A stretch of DNA of 64,000 bases from Entamoeba invadens IP1 (taxonomy: Eukaryota; Evosea; Mastigamoebida; Endamoebidae). A model generated the notes under the pieces. It did not search any database. It was not told where the DNA came from and was given only the letters and a program-made list of their open reading frames with translations. Location: positions 122,527-186,526 of the forward strand of contig NW_004191777.1 of the NCBI RefSeq assembly GCF_000330505.1, written 5' to 3'. Position numbers and translations under genes: made by a program. Below, piece by piece: positions 54,492-64,000 of the stretch. Position 1 is the stretch's first letter; each line of letters begins with the position of its first letter.

Positions 54492-54947
54492 CTATATAGA
54501 ACAAACGGAAGTTGGTTTGATCTCAGTACTCGACCCAGTGACTGATAGATGAAAAATAAATACAACGGGGTCTTCTGGAAAAGGTGTTGGGAACGAGACA
54601 GTGATGACAGATTGAATGAATGTTGTTCTCACATCGATTTGTCCAGTTAAGAACGAGCAGCCACGGATTGGCATTTGTGTACAAAAGTAGTCAAACTCTC
54701 TCTTCATGTTCAGTGGAGTCGTTGGCATTTGACTGATTTGGGCCCGGAGCTTATCGTTTTCCTCGGAGAGGAGATGGACTGTTTCTTCGAGTTGAACGAT
54801 GTGCTGTGCGGACTCTTCAGTAGATCCAAATGACTTCCTTGAATCAAGTTCAAGTGGACTATCTGCTCTTGGGACTGCTGTTGGAGCTTCACTTCCTTCT
54901 GGTTTTGGGGAAGTCCTTTTTCCTATTGTAGTTGTGCCTCGTGACAT
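54492..54947 (-). CDS. Hypothetical coiled-coil protein, 151 aa
   Basis: ATG at 54945-54947. Residues 1-45 are Ser/Pro/Thr-rich and basic. Residues about 46-76 form a leucine-heptad coiled coil (HIVQLEETVHLLSEENDKLRAQI). The rest, 80-151, is a compact hydrophobic domain with four cysteines but no family I know. Ends with CSI. Same strand as the ankyrin-RapGAP gene, about 190 bp from that gene's start ATG, so both face left. Confidence 0.55.
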   Translation of the reverse strand: MSRGTTTIGKRTSPKPEGSEAPTAVPRADSPLELDSRKSFGSTEESAQHIVQLEETVHLLSEENDKLRAQISQMPTTPLNMKREFDYFCTQMPIRGCSFLTGQIDVRTTFIQSVITVSFPTPFPEDPVVFIFHLSVTGSSTEIKPTSVCSI

Positions 54948-55864
54948 TTTTTTGCTTTCTTGAATTTTTTGAGTTCTTTGAACTCAATTGTATTTCATCC
55001 AACCCACATGGTGGTGGAAGATTACTTTGGAACTTATCAACTTGAACCAATTGTATCAGTTTTATTTATCGAATATTATCGGGACTTTAAGCTATTTCTT
55101 GTAACTGAATGTTACTTAGTTAAGAAATCTATATTGTTATTATATGATAGTTTTATTTTACTATTACACCATTTATTCTATTAACAAAGATTTTTTTTGT
55201 ATCAAAAAAATATTGTGGATTTTTTAAAGATATAGAAACTGAAATGATAGAAAATAATGATTTATTAATTTCGAGTTTTTACTTAATAGTTTAGTTCACT
55301 ATTTTAATTTCCAAATGATATTTTCATAATTGATTTACAAGTAAAAAATAATTCAATAAAAATTAATTAAATAAAAGTTAAGAAAATAATTATAATATTT
55401 GAAAGTTAAATGTGGTTTAAATTTTAGTTTTAAAGCTATTAATAATGTGTATACAAATAAAAATGGTTATTCACCTTTATTTTTTTATTGTGATGTTTTA
55501 AATAACATATAAAATAATTTTAGTTAATATAGTTATTAGTTCAGAAATGTTGTCTGTTTTTTTTAACTATAATAAGTGTAATATTTCGGGAAACTATTAC
55601 AAAAAAACATTTGTTTTGTTTTTTTTTATAAAAATATAGTTTTTACTAAATTTTAATATTTTTATTATAAAAATATATTTATTTAAATAAAGTTAATAAA
55701 GTCACTCTAATAAAAATTGAAATCATAAATTAGTTTTAAAAATAAAATTTAAACTATAATTTACAATATTAATATCTATGCAGTATAGTTAAAAACTTCT
55801 ATATATCATTGTAATTTTGTAAAAAACTATTATTTATTATTAAAAAATGATTATTTTTGATTTA
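54948..55864. other. AT-rich spacer, no gene seen
   Basis: No gene candidate with any support. Confidence 0.45.
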
Positions 55865-56085
55865 CAGTAGGAGGAAATATGGGGATGCTAGAGAAAGGAG
55901 GATGCTCGTAACTATTGGTTAATTTCAATTGAATAATAATAAAATTACTATTAATTTTAATATAAATTATTAATCAAAAAATTAATAAAATGAAAAAACC
56001 AAAATAAATTTATATTAATTATTTATTATTAATAATATTAAATTAATAAATATTTAAATCAGCATCCCACTTTTTCCGTTAACTG
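55865..56085. mobile_element. MITE family A, copy 2 (221 bp, TA target site)
   Basis: Starts CAGTAGGAGGAAATATGGGG and ends with the complement of CAGTTAACGGAAAAAGTGGG, flanked by TA on both sides (55863-55864 and 56086-56087). Interior nearly identical to copy 1 at 19098-19335, apart from about 18 bp missing near the right end. Confidence 0.85.
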
Positions 56086-56087
56086 TA

Positions 56088-58074
56088 TTTATTAGTTTAA
56101 GAAAAAATGCTATGCCAAGATTTGAAAATAGAATTCAAAAACAATATAACACTTGATTTTGTCGGTTTATTAAACTGTTCATCCATTCGATTTTAATTGT
56201 TTTCATATTAAGGCAAAATGTTGTGTGTATTGTCACCGAAACTGTATTCCAGAAACAGCATGATCGAGTGAATATGATGTAATTTCCCGCTTCGATAAAC
56301 CTAAACTTTAATTTGTGTTTTTAAAAATATTTAAAAGTCTAAATATGGAATTATTATTATAAATAAAACTAATTATTAGTAAAAACATAATCATTTTAAT
56401 TTAAATTGGCCAATCATTTTTTAAATTTTTACAAATCATTGATTTTATTTTTAAAAACATGATCTTGGATAATAATAAAGTTAATTGTTAAAAAAACAAA
56501 AACAATATGATGCGATAAAATTTTTATCGCATAGAAACAGATTGAAACTTTTAAAATATGTTTTAAATTGTTGGTTTGTAATAACAAGAAAGTACAAATT
56601 TAACCAAACAATACAACAATGTTTGTGTTTAATAACCCTTTCATCCAACAACAAAAAGACACACGAATAAAAGTTTTTTCATAAAAACGTTTTGTCGTTT
56701 TATGTAATGAGTTTGGTTATAATCAAATGTATAAACAGTTGAAACCAAATATATGTATTTCTTTTAATTATTCAATGGGTTTACTTGAAAAGTGGTAGTT
56801 ATACAAAGTTTATTGTGTAAGTGTTAGTAACAAAAAATTGTTTTAATATTAAACAATTTCGTGTATTTTTATATAATGGAACTGTTGGTATTGCTGTTGG
56901 TCAATAAATAAAATCAAAACAATCAACAATAAAATAAAAGGGGTTAAATACAAATTATAGTTTTTTCAACCTTTTTTTTAATACGTGGATTATATTTGTA
57001 TAAAAACGTACCTTTTTTTAAAAGGTCTTTTTATTTATTTTGATAGTTTTTGTTTGTACCGATATTTTGTTTTAATACAATATTTTTGATGCCTTAAAAC
57101 GGTCGATACATTTCATATTTACACATCTTGTGATATAAAAGAGTTGGTTGAAGTTTTTTCGAAAACGAAAAGTTGGACATTTGACTTACTATGGATGTGC
57201 ACATCGTTTAGTAAAACGACTCTATTAACTAGTATTGCTTTGATGGCGAGTTGTGAATAATCCCGATTTTGTAGAATAAATAATTGTATTTTTTTTCAAC
57301 TCTATTTATAAATAACAGAGATGTTAGTCGGTAACTTTTTGGTTTTTTTCAAGAAAAAATTACTCCATTTCCGTGGCATTTTCAAACGGCTGTTATAAGA
57401 AAATGTATATAGAACTATTTTGAGGTTCATTAGGATCTTGTTTGAACTATATTTTTTCTTTACAAAATAAACTGAAAAAGATCATATAAAAATAAGCAAG
57501 AGCATTTCACATGTTTACTTTTTGATTGTCAACAACAAATACATATTTTTTAATAAAAGATTTTAAGTGCCTTGCACATTGTAGGATGTTTCTTTATAAA
57601 AATACCAATTCAAATTAATTTGAAATACAAACAATAATCAACTAAAATTCCGTAACAGAGAATCGATGTGTTGTTTTGTGATTGAATACCAAAAACGCTC
57701 AGTTACTTTGGATTTGTGAGTTAATAATTAAACTAAATTCTGTTAACAATGTCTTAAAATAAATTGATAGAAAATGGAATTTTGTTTTAAAAATTCTGTT
57801 TTTGTCGTTGTGAAACTTTGATTTTCCACAAGTTAAAAATTAATTCCTTCTGCATTCTTGTCTCTTCTTTTACTTTCTGATTTTTTATCACTGATTCGCC
57901 TTCAGAATTAAGGGCGGCTAAAAATACATAACCACATAAGATAACTTGCCTCAAAATGCATAATAACCTTTGTGAAATAATCCATTTCTGATTGGCCAAA
58001 AGGCGTTAAAAAATAGAGGGTTATTTTTGAAAAATAATTGAATTTCATAAAAATCCTCATCTTGAAAAATTAGC
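56088..58074. other. AT-rich spacer, about 2 kb, no gene seen
   Basis: Apparent frames here lack ATG or typical composition. The last part is the Myb gene's 5' flank. Confidence 0.45.
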
Positions 58075-58578
58075 ATGTTGGCATCAAGTTCGACCTCCGT
58101 GGCTGAGACCAGTGAACACAAAACTAAGAAGCAGAGGAAAGTCAACTGGACGAAGGAAGAGGACGAACAGCTCCTTGCGTTGGTTCAAGATGTGGAAATT
58201 ATTGATTGGGATATGGTAGCAATTCCAAACCGGACGAAAAAGCAGTGCAAAGAGCATTTCGTCAACTGTCTATCTGAAAAGGTGTCGCATAAACCCTGGA
58301 GCATTGAAGAAGATAATATGATTTACTCGTTACAAAAAGAACATGGCAACAAATGGACACTTTTTAGCCAACACTTTATTGGGCGAACACCAAACTCACT
58401 CAAAAACAGGTTTTACTCACATGTAAACAAAGCGCCTCGAAAAGAAGAGGATGGCGACGTACAAACGAAAATGGCCGAACTCAGAAGCGCACTTAAGTCG
58501 AAATTCACAAAGGATTTCCAAAAATCGCCTCCATCAGCTTTTATACCAATCAAAGACAATTCCTTTGAGGTTCTGTAA
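58075..58578 (+). CDS. Two-repeat Myb (SANT) DNA-binding protein, 167 aa
   Basis: Two Myb repeats: repeat 1 at residues about 23-66 (VNWTKEEDEQLLALVQ...WDMVAI..RTKKQCKEHF) and repeat 2 at about 75-118 (KPWSIEEDNMIYSLQKEHGNKWTLFSQHFIGRTPNSLKNRFYSHV). The tryptophan spacing is typical. Repeat 1 has a divergent third-helix environment (TKKQCKEHFVN); repeat 2 has the recognition helix NSLKNRFYS. Nuclear, probably a transcription factor. Amoebic Myb proteins include developmental regulators, so a role in stage-specific expression is possible but not shown. N-terminal Ser/Lys-rich tail; the C-terminus is short and disordered. Confidence 0.88.
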   Translation: MLASSSTSVAETSEHKTKKQRKVNWTKEEDEQLLALVQDVEIIDWDMVAIPNRTKKQCKEHFVNCLSEKVSHKPWSIEEDNMIYSLQKEHGNKWTLFSQHFIGRTPNSLKNRFYSHVNKAPRKEEDGDVQTKMAELRSALKSKFTKDFQKSPPSAFIPIKDNSFEVL

Positions 58579-60442
58579 ATTGCGATTTTATATAGTGTTT
58601 TTACCTTTTGGTTACGCATTCCATTCTAATGTAATTTGTTCTTTTCGCACTAAACAAAAGAAAGGGTCTGGTTAATTTTTACTGAAGTTTTAAAAGAGGT
58701 TTAGCAGTTTGACAACAAACGATTGACGGACTCGTTTGTTTTTGCCCACAAATTCCGTTGGTCTGTTTTATTCGATGTTGTTTGCAAAGAGCTGGTTTTA
58801 TAAAGCCAAAAAGACACATCACCAAAACACCTTCCATTTTGCACGACAACAGCAATACACACCCTTATTTCTATATTCGGAACACTTTGATGGAACAGAA
58901 AAGCAATCTTTTTTCATAAAGTCCATTTCCCGAAACTAAATGTAAATTGTATGAAACCTAAAAGTGGATAGTCTGCTCATAATTATTTTAACCAACTCTC
59001 ATAAATTCCAATACAAATCTAAATTAAAAATCAAACAATGCACGTATTTACAAAGCTTACCAATATACATTTAAAACATGTTGTTTTATGACAACCCATT
59101 TCTCCACTGTTTCTTTTTTACAAATTTGCCCAACTTAATTCTATTACACATAATAATATAACAAAAAATTAATAACAAATATGATATCTTTTCGGGTTGG
59201 GTTTTAAGTTGTTGAGCATCTTTTGAAAAAAAAAACTATTTTTTCATTTTTAACAGAAAATAATTGTTTTATTATTTTACAATTATTTAAACAATAATAA
59301 AATCAAAAGACTATTTTCGGAGTAGTTTTTTAAAAAGAAAAAAACAAAAATATTTATTCAATTAAAAGATCAAAAAAAATTGTTAAAAACTTCATTGATT
59401 TTGAATACACTTTTTGTGTTTTTTTGATTCAAAGTCATTGATATATATTTCCATTGTCATTTCACTGGACATGTATGAACTTCTTTCGATTCCGTTTATT
59501 GCTTTTAAAACAATTATGTAAACAATGTTGCAATGCAAGATATGCGCTCAGATACAACTCAAAAAGCACACAATAAATGCTGTTACAAAACACCAAAAAT
59601 AAAAAGTCTTTTATTTATAATGAAATTGCATCAAAGCAAAACTACTCAAAAATCAAATCGTTACCAAAAGTGTGTAATACAATTTGTTATTTAAACAAAT
59701 TTTTCAAACAAACAGAATTGAACAACCATTTATGTAAACATGATTTTAAAGTCAAAAAAAACATTTTATTATTATTTATTTTGGTTTCGATTTTATTAAT
59801 TATATACATGTTATAGTTTTAATTCTATTATTTTAATTATCGAAATAAATTAAAAAATGGGTTGTCTATTTATTTTTATTGTTTTTGTTTTTTTTCCTTA
59901 ATTTGTTATTTTAATTCTAATTATTTTTGCAAAATTCAATTGTAAAAAATCTTAAATATTATAGTTTAATAACTAAAATAAATTGTGTTTAAAAAAAAGA
60001 AAAACAGGAAAATATATCTTTGTTTTCGAGTTCTGCTAAAAAACTGGTTAAACCAGTTTTTTGGATTGTTTTTTTTTCAATATAATAAAAAATACATAAA
60101 AAAACTAGTTTGAATTTTAAAATTAAAAAGTTATTTAGAAATAATATACTGAAAATATTTATAAAACTATACCATATCAATTAGTTAATTAATATGAATA
60201 ATAATAAATTTGTAATAAAATTTTAAAAAATACTGTTTTGTCGCAATACAAAATAAATAGATATTATAATAAAAGTTTGTTGTGAATAATTAATTTAATA
60301 CTCAAATCATTACACAAAAAACCCAATTTTGTGTTTTAACACAAAACTCATTTTTACTAATTACAAAAAATAATATTTTAATTGTGATTATAGATTATAA
60401 ACTATAAAAAAATAAAAAAATCCTTTTGAAAAAAAATAATTA
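58579..60442. other. AT-rich spacer with a weak 79-aa ORF at 59577-59816
   Basis: Mostly simple sequence. The plus-strand frame 59577-59816 encodes a basic Cys/His-containing stretch and ends in about 17 hydrophobic residues, like a tail-anchored protein, but its composition is close to background and it lacks a clear TATA. Confidence 0.4.
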
Positions 60443-60669
60443 AAGACCAACAGAAAATAGTCGTACAGCAAGAAAATTGTCGTACACTTGTGTTTTTAGT
60501 ATCAAACAAACCAAAAAATCGGGTATATTTTTTCACATATAAAATTTGACTAAACAATCAGGAAAAAAATTGGGTTTTGAAAAAATAAAAACCCGACTTT
60601 ATACAGAAAAAAACCTTAAAACAATGTGTACGACTATTTTCTGATGTACGACAGTTTTCTGGTGCTCTT
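60443..60669. mobile_element. MITE family C, 227 bp, TA target site
   Basis: Left end AAGACCAACAGAAAATAGTC and complement of right end AAGAGCACCAGAAAACTGTC match over about 47 bp, and each arm contains the word GTCGTACA twice as a direct repeat. TA lies outside both ends (60441-60442 and 60670-60671). Interior non-coding. Confidence 0.8.
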
Positions 60670-60671
60670 TA

Positions 60672-61171
60672 CAATTACTTTTTTTTAATTTAATTAATGT
60701 AGAATTGAATAAATAATCGGAATTTTGTTATATTTGGTGATTGATACATGACAAATAAACAATTGGTTTAATCACGAGTAAAGTTAGTGTTGGCTTGGAA
60801 TTGAAAATCCATTCAAGCTGAAGAATTTAAATATTTACAATTAAGATCCAATTTTTAATGAAAATAAAAAACCTTTTTTTTAATTTATAATCGATTTTTT
60901 TTAAATTTTAATTCAAACAATTCTATTCGATTATTTCATTTCAAATTGTTGCGATAAAACAATATTAAAAAATTTATTTGATATTAAAAATATTTAGTTA
61001 AAACGCTTTTCACCACATTCATGTTATAACATAAGCAAATAGACATATAATTTTTTCATATAATAGTTGTATGTACATTCAACTTTATTGAAATTGAATT
61101 CAAACAACACATTGTAAAAATGATATGTGAAATCAAGAAAGAACAACTCGAAAGAACAATTATAATAATAT
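60672..61171. other. AT-rich spacer, no gene seen
   Basis: About 500 bp. Nothing supported. Confidence 0.45.
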
Positions 61172-61987
61172 TTAACAACATCTTTCTTGTTGATGCTGTT
61201 GTGGTGTCAGTTTGATTATGTCTTCCTTCTTTTCAAAAACGTCTTTGAATCTATCAAGCATGTTCACACAAAGTACCGTGACAGACTCTTTAATTCCGGT
61301 TCCCATTTTTGCGCTCGTCATGAGCCCTGTAACGTATTCTTCCGAACTCGCCTTTTGGTTGAGTTTCATCTTCTCTTTGACCAAATTCTCCTCGTCCAAC
61401 AAATCGCTTTTATTCCCAACCAAAAGGACTGGAATATCAATTCCAGAGTATTGCACCTTTTCAGTTAAATCTCTTTTCCACTCAATTGTTCTTTCAAATG
61501 TTTCTTTGTTTGTTGTGTCATAAACTACAATTGCTCCATGGGCTCCATTGTACTATATTCTAAGACATCTCCACACTCTATTTTAATGGAAATAACAAAC
61601 ATAAGCCCGACTCAACGACTTCGATGTCTCTTGCCCTGCAACATCCCACAACGTCAATTCACATTTTTTGCCTTGTATTTCAAGTGTATATGGATAGAAC
61701 TCGACACCAATCTACTCGTTAATCGCAACAAACAATGTATTCATTATATAAGCAAATGTCAGGTAAAAATATTGAAACCAAATTACTGAAAATTATTGAA
61801 GAAACACAAACTGTTCCTCTGTACCCCTCTACAAATGTTCCTTGGCACAATTGTCGTAAAATTGATGTCTTGCCAACAGCGGGCTGTCCAATGACCAGTA
61901 CTTTTAGCCGCAGTGTTTCGTCCTGATCTTCCTGAAATTTAGTATGTTCACAGATTAAGTATTTGGCAATGTGGTGTAGCAAACCAT
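61172..61987 (-). CDS. Rab32-like small GTPase, four exons (first coding exon is only the ATG)
   Basis: Predicted as complement(join(61172..61552,61601..61711,61812..61931,61985..61987)), 204 residues. Introns: 61932-61984 (53 nt, GTTTGC...TTTCAG), 61712-61811 (100 nt, GTTTGTG...GAGTAG) and 61553-61600 (48 nt, GTTTGTT...ATATAG), all phase 0. Spliced product: G1 GQPAVGKTS, switch I ...YRGTIGVEFY, switch II WDVAGQET, G4 GNKSD, G5 TSAKM, and a C-terminal ERCC for double prenylation. Val in place of the usual Thr in DTAGQE, plus ITEWK-like spacing and GHGAIVVYDTTNKETFERTIEWKRDL, point to the Rab32/38 group. Family role: traffic to lysosome-related organelles. On the minus strand AAAATTCA directly precedes the ATG, matching the amoebic initiator. 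Confidence 0.85.
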
Positions 61988-61996
61988 TGAATTTTC
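61988..61996 (-). promoter_or_regulatory. Initiator directly before the Rab start codon
   Basis: On the minus strand GAAAATTCA runs straight into the ATG. The amoebic initiator consensus is AAAAATTCA, so the leader may be only a few nucleotides. Confidence 0.5.
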
Positions 61997-62285
61997 TTTT
62001 TGAGTTTCTTTTTTAACTGACTAAAACAATGAATTAAAATTTTAATTGGCAATGAAACTATACTTATAATTTGTATTATTATAAATTTACCATCTAAATT
62101 CACCAAATCAGATCCAAATTGATGTTTTTTAACATGTGTTAAAAATAACGGCTAACTCGGGTTTGATATAAAAGTTCTCACCTTTTTCTTATGAAGTTCT
62201 ATTACTTAAAATGATTTAGAACTTCATTATTTTAATTTCAAAAAAGTTTGTGGTGTTATACGATTTTTAGGCGATAAAAAATGAC

Positions 62286-64000
62286 TCACTTTCAGTGTTC
62301 TCACCTACCCTTGGCGAGTTGAATTTGATCAGTGTCGAGCTGAACACCGACATTGTCAGAATGTTTAAAGTGGAAATCCAGCGCACCATAGTCCAATGCG
62401 TTTCCCTGGAATTGGTTTCAAACCCACAAGAATTCCAAAGCAGAATTTGCACGCACGACCATTGTAAATGGATTATGGAAGTGATTGGGTGTGGTCTTAC
62501 GCTTCCCGTCGATGACCACAAAACTATTGCGCATTGTATTTCTATCTACGAGGAATGGTTTGTCAAATTGCAGTACGTCCCACCCATTCTCGAAGAGACC
62601 CGAGCACATTACGACAGAGTTGCGATGACCCAATTGACCAATTTGTTGTACCAACGAAGTGGCAGTGCTGAAAGTTTGAATGGATATGCTGAATTGTGTC
62701 TTCGAGCCGTTTCCATTTTAAGAGCGATAGGGACAAGATATAAGCCTGGGAGTGACATGTCACGGCAATTGGTGTGCTGTTTGTTAGGGTGTATGCACGA
62801 TGTTTGTGGTAAGCAACACGTCAACTCTCAGAGTTTTGTGATCAACTACATTGCAGACAAACTGATTCACGCCGTGTATGAGGTCTGGTTGAACTACGGA
62901 GAAGCTGATGAAGAGCTTTGGGCGGTTTTCCGAGAATGTCACCGGATCTGGGCGAAGACGAAAGAGGTAGCATTAGCGTGGGTCGATATCACTTTAAAGC
63001 TCCAAAAAGCGTTTTTGACTGCTGTGGAAAACAAGCAGCAAGCCGTCGACTTGGTCATTTCAACTGAGAAAGTCCAAATTAATATCAACTTCAAGTTACC
63101 ATATTTCTTGAAGACATGGCTGAGGTTCATCCATTTATGTGGCTCTCCTGCACAATTACAAGACGCAGCTGTTGTGTTGGTTATAACTGATGGCATTTCA
63201 CTGTTTGTGAAGAACATGATCGAGTCGAACAAAGACGGCAGATATGCGTCTGCTGCCGACGGTAATGCCATCATCAAGTTATTTGGCGAGCCACTTGCAC
63301 AGGTGGTTTTGTGCCTTGATCACATCCGGTACGAACTTGCAGTGAATGTTGCAGTGACGACAATTGGGACTGTTTTCAGAGTCACAAATTTCAGAACAAC
63401 TTTTAGAGCAGAAAATCTCTCGGTGTTGTACCAAATCATGTCGTCCGCCATTTTGTCGCCAAACGGAAAGATCATCTTCTCTGCTATTAAAATCATGACA
63501 CAACTCATTTTGTTGTCGTTCCCATCACAAGAAGTTATGTACCCATCCATTCTTAAGGCTGCCAGTCGAATTGGTAATATGGTGGATCCGGGAAGCAAAG
63601 ACACTCGTACGTGCTGCATCGAGTTACTTGGACTCATCCACTTATCGTTCTCCAAACAACGTAATGAACTCTCTTGCCACGAGTTACTGACAGACAACGT
63701 ATTTGCATTCTCCAATTTCTCAAAGACATTCTTCTCCATCTGTGAAGTCTTCTTGCAGACGGAAACAAACCCACTCAACTTGAGAGACTTGTTTGTGTTG
63801 CTTTCAAGGTATTTCAATGATGTTGTACCAAGAGAAGGTGCTGGTGTTGTGGAGCAATTTGTTCCGATCTTACAGAAGTCCATCCAACAATTTGTTGGTG
63901 TGTTAGTCGAAAAACGCCTTCACGAGAGTTTCACGGAGATGATGCGTGTGTTGAAGTCTGTTTTGGTAGAAATTGGGGAGTATAACATTCTCATTGAGTT
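62286..64000 (+). CDS. RalGAP subunit beta-like protein, N-terminal part (runs past window)
   Basis: The frame is open from about 62271 to the window end without stop. The first in-frame ATG is at 62361, but protein similarity begins before it, so an upstream exon is likely; the only GTTTGT donor nearby is at 62246 and I could not find a start codon that fits. Landmarks of the RALGAPB N-terminus are in order: KWIMEVIGCGLTLPV (about 35 residues from M62361), LCLRAVSILRAI, IADKLIHAVYEVWLNYGEADEELW, WAKTKEVALAWVDIT, the FLKTWLRFIHLCGSP block, and ADGNAIIKLFGEPLAQVVL. Long helical repeats follow. Family role: with its partner subunit, stimulates GTP hydrolysis on Ral/Rap-type GTPases; the GAP domain would lie downstream, outside the window. 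Confidence 0.7.

Noticed and set aside
57787..58145. Minus frames upstream of and overlapping the Myb gene, one with a signal-peptide-like start
   Set aside because: One begins antisense inside the Myb coding region and the other begins with TTG in AT-rich DNA; no promoter or similarity.
59577..59816. 79-codon frame with hydrophobic tail
   Set aside because: Interesting tail, but composition near background and no clear promoter; left as a note in the spacer entry.

Overview
This window is nuclear DNA from an Entamoeba, most likely Entamoeba invadens. The evidence is a five-domain chitin-binding cyst-wall lectin of the Jacob type, a giant CXXC-rich transmembrane kinase, a saposin-domain (SAPLIP-type) secreted protein, very AT-rich spacers, short introns that begin GTTTGT/GTTTGC and mostly end TAG or CAG, and compact promoters with TATA and, in places, GAAC elements just upstream of the start codon. 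There is no rRNA, no recognisable tRNA and no CRISPR. A 100-N assembly gap lies at 6870-6969. The species call is inference from gene content.

Layout. 1-6302 (minus): a Sen1/senataxin-like SF1 helicase cut by the window edge, then a REM+CDC25 RasGEF with a 3' intron. 6303-9459: AT-rich spacer with the gap. 9460-10552 (plus): a small basic protein and a secreted, probably GPI-anchored protein. 10752-18716 (minus): a 2654-residue transmembrane kinase. 18717-21920: a TIR-type MITE and a decayed Tigger/pogo-type transposon. 21921-27540: a helical-repeat protein, a CAAX-tailed small protein, threonine dehydratase and a small HTH-like protein. 28680-33827: a dynamin-like protein with a degenerate GTPase site, coactosin and the Jacob lectin. 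34017-37884 (minus): a two-exon putative winged-helix factor and a possible DDE-transposase-derived protein. 38176-38285: a (TATAA)22 microsatellite. 38780-46422: two TLDc-like paralogues around a small ORF and an 806-bp TIR element. 46660-54947 (minus): coiled-coil SAPLIP protein, VPS52 (3 exons), ankyrin-RapGAP protein (2 exons), and a coiled-coil hypothetical. 54948-61171: spacer with a second MITE copy, a two-repeat Myb protein and a third TIR family. 61172-61987 (minus): a four-exon Rab32-like GTPase. 62286-64000 (plus): the N-terminal part of a RalGAP-beta-like protein that runs out of the window.

Functional themes are small-GTPase control (RasGEF, ankyrin-RapGAP, RalGAP-like, Rab), membrane traffic (VPS52, dynamin-like), cyst wall and surface (Jacob, GPI-type protein, TMK) and actin (coactosin). 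Splicing assignments were made by hand from frame and junction consensus. They recover exons that a plain ORF scan misses in RasGEF, the winged-helix gene, VPS52, ankyrin-RapGAP and Rab.
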